Source: Chara braunii
Taxonomy: Eukaryota > Streptophyta > Charophyceae > Charales > Characeae
NCBI GenBank assembly: GCA_003427395.1
Contig: BFEA01000001.1
Coordinates: 9,507,330-9,528,522, forward strand
DNA: 21,193 nucleotides
Direction of reading: 5' to 3'
Every line of letters starts with the position of its first letter. Position 1 is the stretch's first letter. The notes under the pieces are model-generated. The model did not search any database. It was not told where the DNA came from and saw only the letters and a program-made list of their open reading frames with translations. The position numbers and the translations under genes are program-made. Of the stretch, positions 18,322-21,193 are shown in pieces.

Positions 18322-18899
18322 GAAGATGCGCAGCCATTTCTGCATGTGCTCATTGCTGGAGCGAGGCGCTAAGATCCCCTCATCGTTCCCTCAAAGGATT
18401 TGGAATTAATAGCTTGCTTGCCCTTTTCCCCATGGACGAAGGTTCTTGAACGAGAAAAAAATAATAGTAATAATAAAAGAGAGGATTCTTGAGCGGCAGG
18501 ACTGTTATCTGTTGCTGCTGTTGCTGCTGTCATCGCCCGCTATGGCCACCTTCAGCGGCTGGTACCCAATACAACCAACACTTCTTGTCTGCACTTCGGA
18601 GGAGTAGTAATCCATAATCGCAGTACTGATACCCGCGAGAACCCTTTTCCCAATTCTGCCTGACTTGGGCGGGCTCACACTGCCTTCTCCTCTGCTCTGG
18701 CTGTGCACAGCAGAGGTCTAACGCCGCCGCCTCTGCGCCGGCTGCGCAGGTCCAACGCGCACTTCCCTTCACTGCTCCGACCACAGCACTGCCACATGGA
18801 AGATCTTTGCCATCCCCACAACCACGCAGTCCCGCAGAGACTTCACCACACTGCTTATCTGACCCTCCCCCGATCAATTCTCCACCGTGCCCAGCCAAC

Positions 18900-18903
<4 letters not shown>
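18322..18903. other. Unassigned non-coding stretch
   Basis: Contains a short GCT-rich patch (18511-18530) and otherwise ordinary sequence. Open frames are interrupted and unrecognised. Confidence 0.4.
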
Positions 18904-18972
<69 letters not shown>

Positions 18973-18974
18973 TG
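18904..18974. repeat. (CT)26 followed by (TG)10 compound microsatellite
   Basis: CT run 18904-18955 passes directly into a TG run to 18974, then interrupted CT/TG words to about 18995. Confidence 0.97.
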
Positions 18975-18995
18975 TCTCTCTGTGTCTCTCTCACC

Positions 18996-19151
18996 CTCTC
19001 ACTCTAGACCCGATCGATACTCCGGCATGCCAAGCCAAGCAGATGGTCCCCACCTGTCTGTCTCGCTCTCTGTGTGCCTCTCTCACTCTAGACCCGATCG
19101 GTACTCCGGCATGCAGATGGTCCCCACCTCTCTCTCTCTCTCTCTCTCTCT
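18996..19151. repeat. 84-bp duplication ending in a CT microsatellite
   Basis: Copy 1 starts at 18996 and copy 2 at 19080; both contain ctctcactctagacccgatc, actccggcatgc and cagatggtccccacct. Copy 2 lacks a 10-bp ccaagccaag-type insert and ends in a (CT)n run 19128-19151. Confidence 0.92.
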
Positions 19152-19347
19152 TGTGTGGGCGCGCGGTGGAGTCATCAACCATTTGGAATGCCACATTTAT
19201 ACCCCAGATGTGTGTCTGGTATTCGCAGATTCTACTGTATCTCTGCAGGTAGCAGCTCGGGCCGGCAATCCCGACACCAGCAGGGTGATCGCGCGTGCGA
19301 CTTATCCCGATGATCCCGATATCACGTTCCAAGTCTGTCTGTAATCG
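19152..19347. other. Unassigned; one open plus-strand frame
   Basis: A frame open from within the microsatellite ends at 19344 (YPDDPDITFQVCL), but most of it is CT-repeat translation. No family is recognised, and I do not call it a gene. Confidence 0.35.
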
Positions 19348-19437
19348 CGATCCCACCCAGCTTGCGAACAGCAGGCCCACTTAGCAACCCCGGTCATCAC
19401 GACCACATGGCCGGGTGGGATCCCACCCGGCTTGCGC
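19348..19437. repeat. Palindrome (22 bp) and related direct repeat
   Basis: 19410-19431 is a perfect palindrome, gccgggtgggatcccacccggc. Its right half plus cttgcg (19418-19435) is also found diverged at 19348-19365 (gcgatcccacccagcttgcg). It is followed at 19444 by a T19 run. Confidence 0.88.
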
Positions 19438-19443
19438 CATCTC

Positions 19444-19462
19444 TTTTTTTTTTTTTTTTTTT
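19444..19462. repeat. T19 homopolymer
   Basis: Run of 19 T. It could be the poly(A) tail of a minus-strand retroposon covering 19463 onward, but no element body was recognised there. Confidence 0.9.
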
Positions 19463-19670
19463 GAACATATCTCAGTAATGCCGCCGCTCGAGTACAGATG
19501 CAGGCAAGTCACAGGCGCACATGTCATCATCACTCACACAAGTGAAGCAAACAAGGGCAACAAAACAAGACACGTGCAAACATAACATAACAGACTCGCG
19601 TGCCCAGACAGCCCCCCCCCTCCGAAACCTCACCGTAGGCCCCGTCCAAGAGCAGCCCCTTTGCTCCGCC

Positions 19671-19722
19671 ACTCACCACCCAAATGTGCAAAAATGAGAA
19701 CGAATCTTGCTCTAGAACATGG
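19671..19722. repeat. Dispersed direct repeat, copy 2
   Basis: Second copy of the repeat at 18275-18321, with three extra bases after actcac and one extra A in the A-run. Confidence 0.8.
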
Positions 19723-19742
19723 ACACGTGCCCCGTCATAATT

Positions 19743-19772
19743 CCCTCCCCCCCCTCCCCCTCCCCCTCCCCC
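19743..19772 (-). other. G-quadruplex motif on the minus strand
   Basis: The plus strand has C-runs of 3, 8, 5, 5 and 5 separated by single T. The minus strand therefore has G-runs of at least 5 with one-base A loops, which fits the strictest quadruplex pattern. Confidence 0.9.
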
Positions 19773-19839
19773 AGTCCCGAAAGAAGAAAGGAATGCGCGC
19801 ACAACACACTGGTTACCGGACATCAAAGCACCCATCCAC

Positions 19840-19914
19840 CTGGCCTTGGCTCAGTTGGGACACACCCATCGACTGTCGACATACAGACACGCATGTTCGA
19901 ATCCAGACGCAGCG
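19840..19914 (+). ncRNA. tRNA-like Pol III promoter; probable tRNA-derived SINE head
   Basis: A perfect A box (tggctcagttgg, 19847-19858, consensus TRGYNNARNNGG) is followed 47 bp later by a near-perfect B box (tgttcgaatcc, 19894-19904; consensus GGTTCGANNCC with one change). That order and spacing match the internal promoter of a tRNA gene. The implied acceptor, D and T stems do not pair, so it is not a working tRNA; a tRNA-derived SINE or a tRNA pseudogene is more likely. A 3' boundary is not clear: a T-rich patch occurs at 20032-20039. Confidence 0.5.
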
Positions 19915-20503
19915 GGATGAACGAACAGAGTGCTTCCTAAAGCAGTGCCCATTAACGCTACGTGATTTGAGGAAAAGTACGGGCCACTACAGGAGCGCCC
20001 AAATTCATCCAAGTAGAAATGTTTCTACTCTATTTTTTTCCGCGGCCGATTTAAGATCAGTCTGAACCACCTGGGGCATGGTCCCACTAGCAACCGGATA
20101 GGATAGAAAAGAGTTTGTGTGGCAGTTGAGTGACCCAAATCCTGCCGTGCAGTACTGGTGATCCCCCGGTCAGTATTTTACATGTATTACCCGAAAAAGT
20201 AAGGAGATCTTCGTTCCCCTCCTCTCCTTAATACTGGGCATGCCCGTGCAAAGGAAGCTTCCCGCCAAAATCTTTTCAATCCGCTGGGGGCATTGCCAAC
20301 CCCAAAAGAGAGTGGGGTCGGCCATAGGCCCACTGGATAGAAGATTCTCAGTATTTTCTGCTTGCTGTTGTGCAATTATCTCATTGGATGGAGCCCTCCT
20401 TCAATCACGGAGTACATGGAGGCGTCAGGATCACTGCTGACAGAAGTTGAGTTTATTACAGAAAATGTGGCAGTTTCTTTCTGCACTGTTGTTGCAACCA
20501 CCA
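19915..20503. other. Unassigned non-coding stretch
   Basis: Contains a small foldback (gccaacccca...tggggtcggc, near 20296-20323, 9 of 10 pairs). No gene is recognised. Confidence 0.4.
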
Positions 20504-20529
20504 CCATCAGATCATTTGTGATCTGATGG
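20504..20529. repeat. Perfect 11-bp hairpin
   Basis: Arms 20504-20514 and 20519-20529 (ccatcagatca against tgatctgatgg) with a tttg loop. Confidence 0.9.
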
Positions 20530-20639
20530 CTGGGAACCACTCTGCCGTGATTTCAGGTGGGAGGTCTCTGTTTCTTTTTTTTTTTTTTGCCTTTCTCCTG
20601 TTTTCTCACCCCAGGGGTCTAGTCCCACCTACCGCATTG

Positions 20640-20882
20640 AGTTTTCTCAACGCTGAGCTTTCTATCACGTGTGGCATGGTGGGACGGAGCTCTGCCGTTG
20701 ATGTATTGCGAATCTAACGGTACCAAAATACAGGAGAATAACCTATTCGATTTAGTCATTTTGTAAAAAAACAAATTGACGTGAAATCCGTTTTGTAGTG
20801 TGTGTTGGCCCTTTTGGTTTGGGCGGGAAGCCAATTTCCGTTGAGAAAACTACCCTACCGAGGGTAGGGTACATTTCTCAAC
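20640..20882. repeat. 13-bp inverted repeat and a 20-bp hairpin sharing one arm
   Basis: agttttctcaacg at 20640-20652 is the exact reverse complement of 20839-20851. The right arm is also the left side of a hairpin: 20840-20859 pairs with 20863-20882 (gttgagaaa + taccctacc), with one 2-nt mismatch bubble and a gag loop. The layout could be the remnant of a small inverted-repeat element of about 212-243 bp. Confidence 0.75.
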
Positions 20883-21113
20883 TTCAGTGCCTTTCCTTTT
20901 TTTTGTTTTTGTAGACCTCATTGCATCCTGAAACGGAGGAACTCTGACAGCTGTGTTTGGCTGTCTGGCATCAAACTGGCTGGGCAATGAATGCATTTGG
21001 CCATCCACGTCGTCCCTGTCCATTTTACAAATGGTGACCTCCTGGCCCCTCACCACGGGGAGCATCCCTTTCTCACGGAGACGTTCACTCCGACTGTTCC
21101 AGACATGTTTCAT
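20850..21113 (-). CDS. Short open reading frame, uncharacterised
   Basis: 87 codons from a true ATG (21111-21113) to a stop at 20850. The product is charged (SERLREKGMLPVVRGQEV near the start, a TKTKKRKG basic patch near the end), with no signal peptide, membrane segment or recognised domain. Its last codons run into the hairpin at 20840-20882. It may be a chance frame, an exon or a transposon scrap; I list it only because the composition is less repeat-like than the other short frames here. Confidence 0.15.
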   Translation of the reverse strand: MKHVWNSRSERLREKGMLPVVRGQEVTICKMDRDDVDGQMHSLPSQFDARQPNTAVRVPPFQDAMRSTKTKKRKGTEVEKCTLPSVG

Positions 21114-21193
21114 TTCTCCGAGTTACGTTATAAAAAATAAGGAGAAAAGTTGTTTCTAGCGTTTTTTTCAGTTTTTTTATTTCTTGTTTCGAA

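Noticed and set aside
18530-19380. Frames with long Ser-Leu, Arg-Glu or Cys-Val runs
   Set aside because: They are translations of the CT, AG and TG microsatellites.
1-21193. CRISPR arrays, rRNA, functional tRNA, LTR retrotransposon domains (integrase, protease, RNase H)
   Set aside because: I looked for regular spaced repeats, conserved RNA cores and the relevant motifs and found none.

Overview
This is eukaryotic nuclear DNA from a large, repeat-rich genome. It has no bacterial-style operons, rRNA, CRISPR or dense coding. I found no host gene I can defend. Almost everything recognisable is a transposable element or a simple or tandem repeat. The protein relics resemble non-LTR retrotransposons (LINEs) that I associate from memory with streptophyte green algae such as Chara braunii. 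That assignment is an inference at moderate confidence and needs a database search.

Layout. 1-1770: microsatellites ((AG)35, (TG)16), about 600 bp of imperfect (GAA/GGA)n homopurine DNA, short minisatellites, then a cluster of GC-rich hairpins. 1770-7777: a nearly full-length LINE on the minus strand (LINE-A). It has a 26-nt poly(A) tail, a Gln-rich ORF1 with one frameshift, and an ORF2 encoding an APE-type endonuclease and a reverse transcriptase. ORF2 stays in a single frame for about 1,383 codons but carries four internal stop codons. 8027-8249: a foldback element with 38-bp inverted termini. 8250-8660: a plus-strand fragment whose 3' end matches LINE-A and ends in an A-rich tail. 8881-11421: a badly decayed minus-strand LINE of a different family (LINE-C), with ORF1 pieces and the first part of its endonuclease, truncated at its 3' side.

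11350-17690: non-coding sequence made of diverged direct repeats. These include a two-unit repeat at 12304-13400 containing a recurring module near 130 bp, a roughly 450-550 bp duplication at 14179-15175, and AT-rich stretches. 17698-18081: a 384-bp MITE-like element with 80-bp terminal inverted repeats (69/80 matching). 18101-19462: microsatellites, an 84-bp duplication and a perfect 22-bp palindrome. 19743-19772: a very strong G-quadruplex motif on the minus strand. 19840-19914: a tRNA-like Pol III promoter (A and B boxes), probably a SINE head. 20500-21113: two hairpins, a 13-bp inverted repeat and one short ORF of unknown meaning.

The most interesting structural result is a LINE 3'-terminal module of about 43 nt that recurs at four places (1862-1905, 8513-8555, 12304-12346, 12832-12874). 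In three of them it lies just before an A-rich tail in the expected orientation. This suggests a conserved 3' end recognised during target-primed reverse transcription and reused by several elements.
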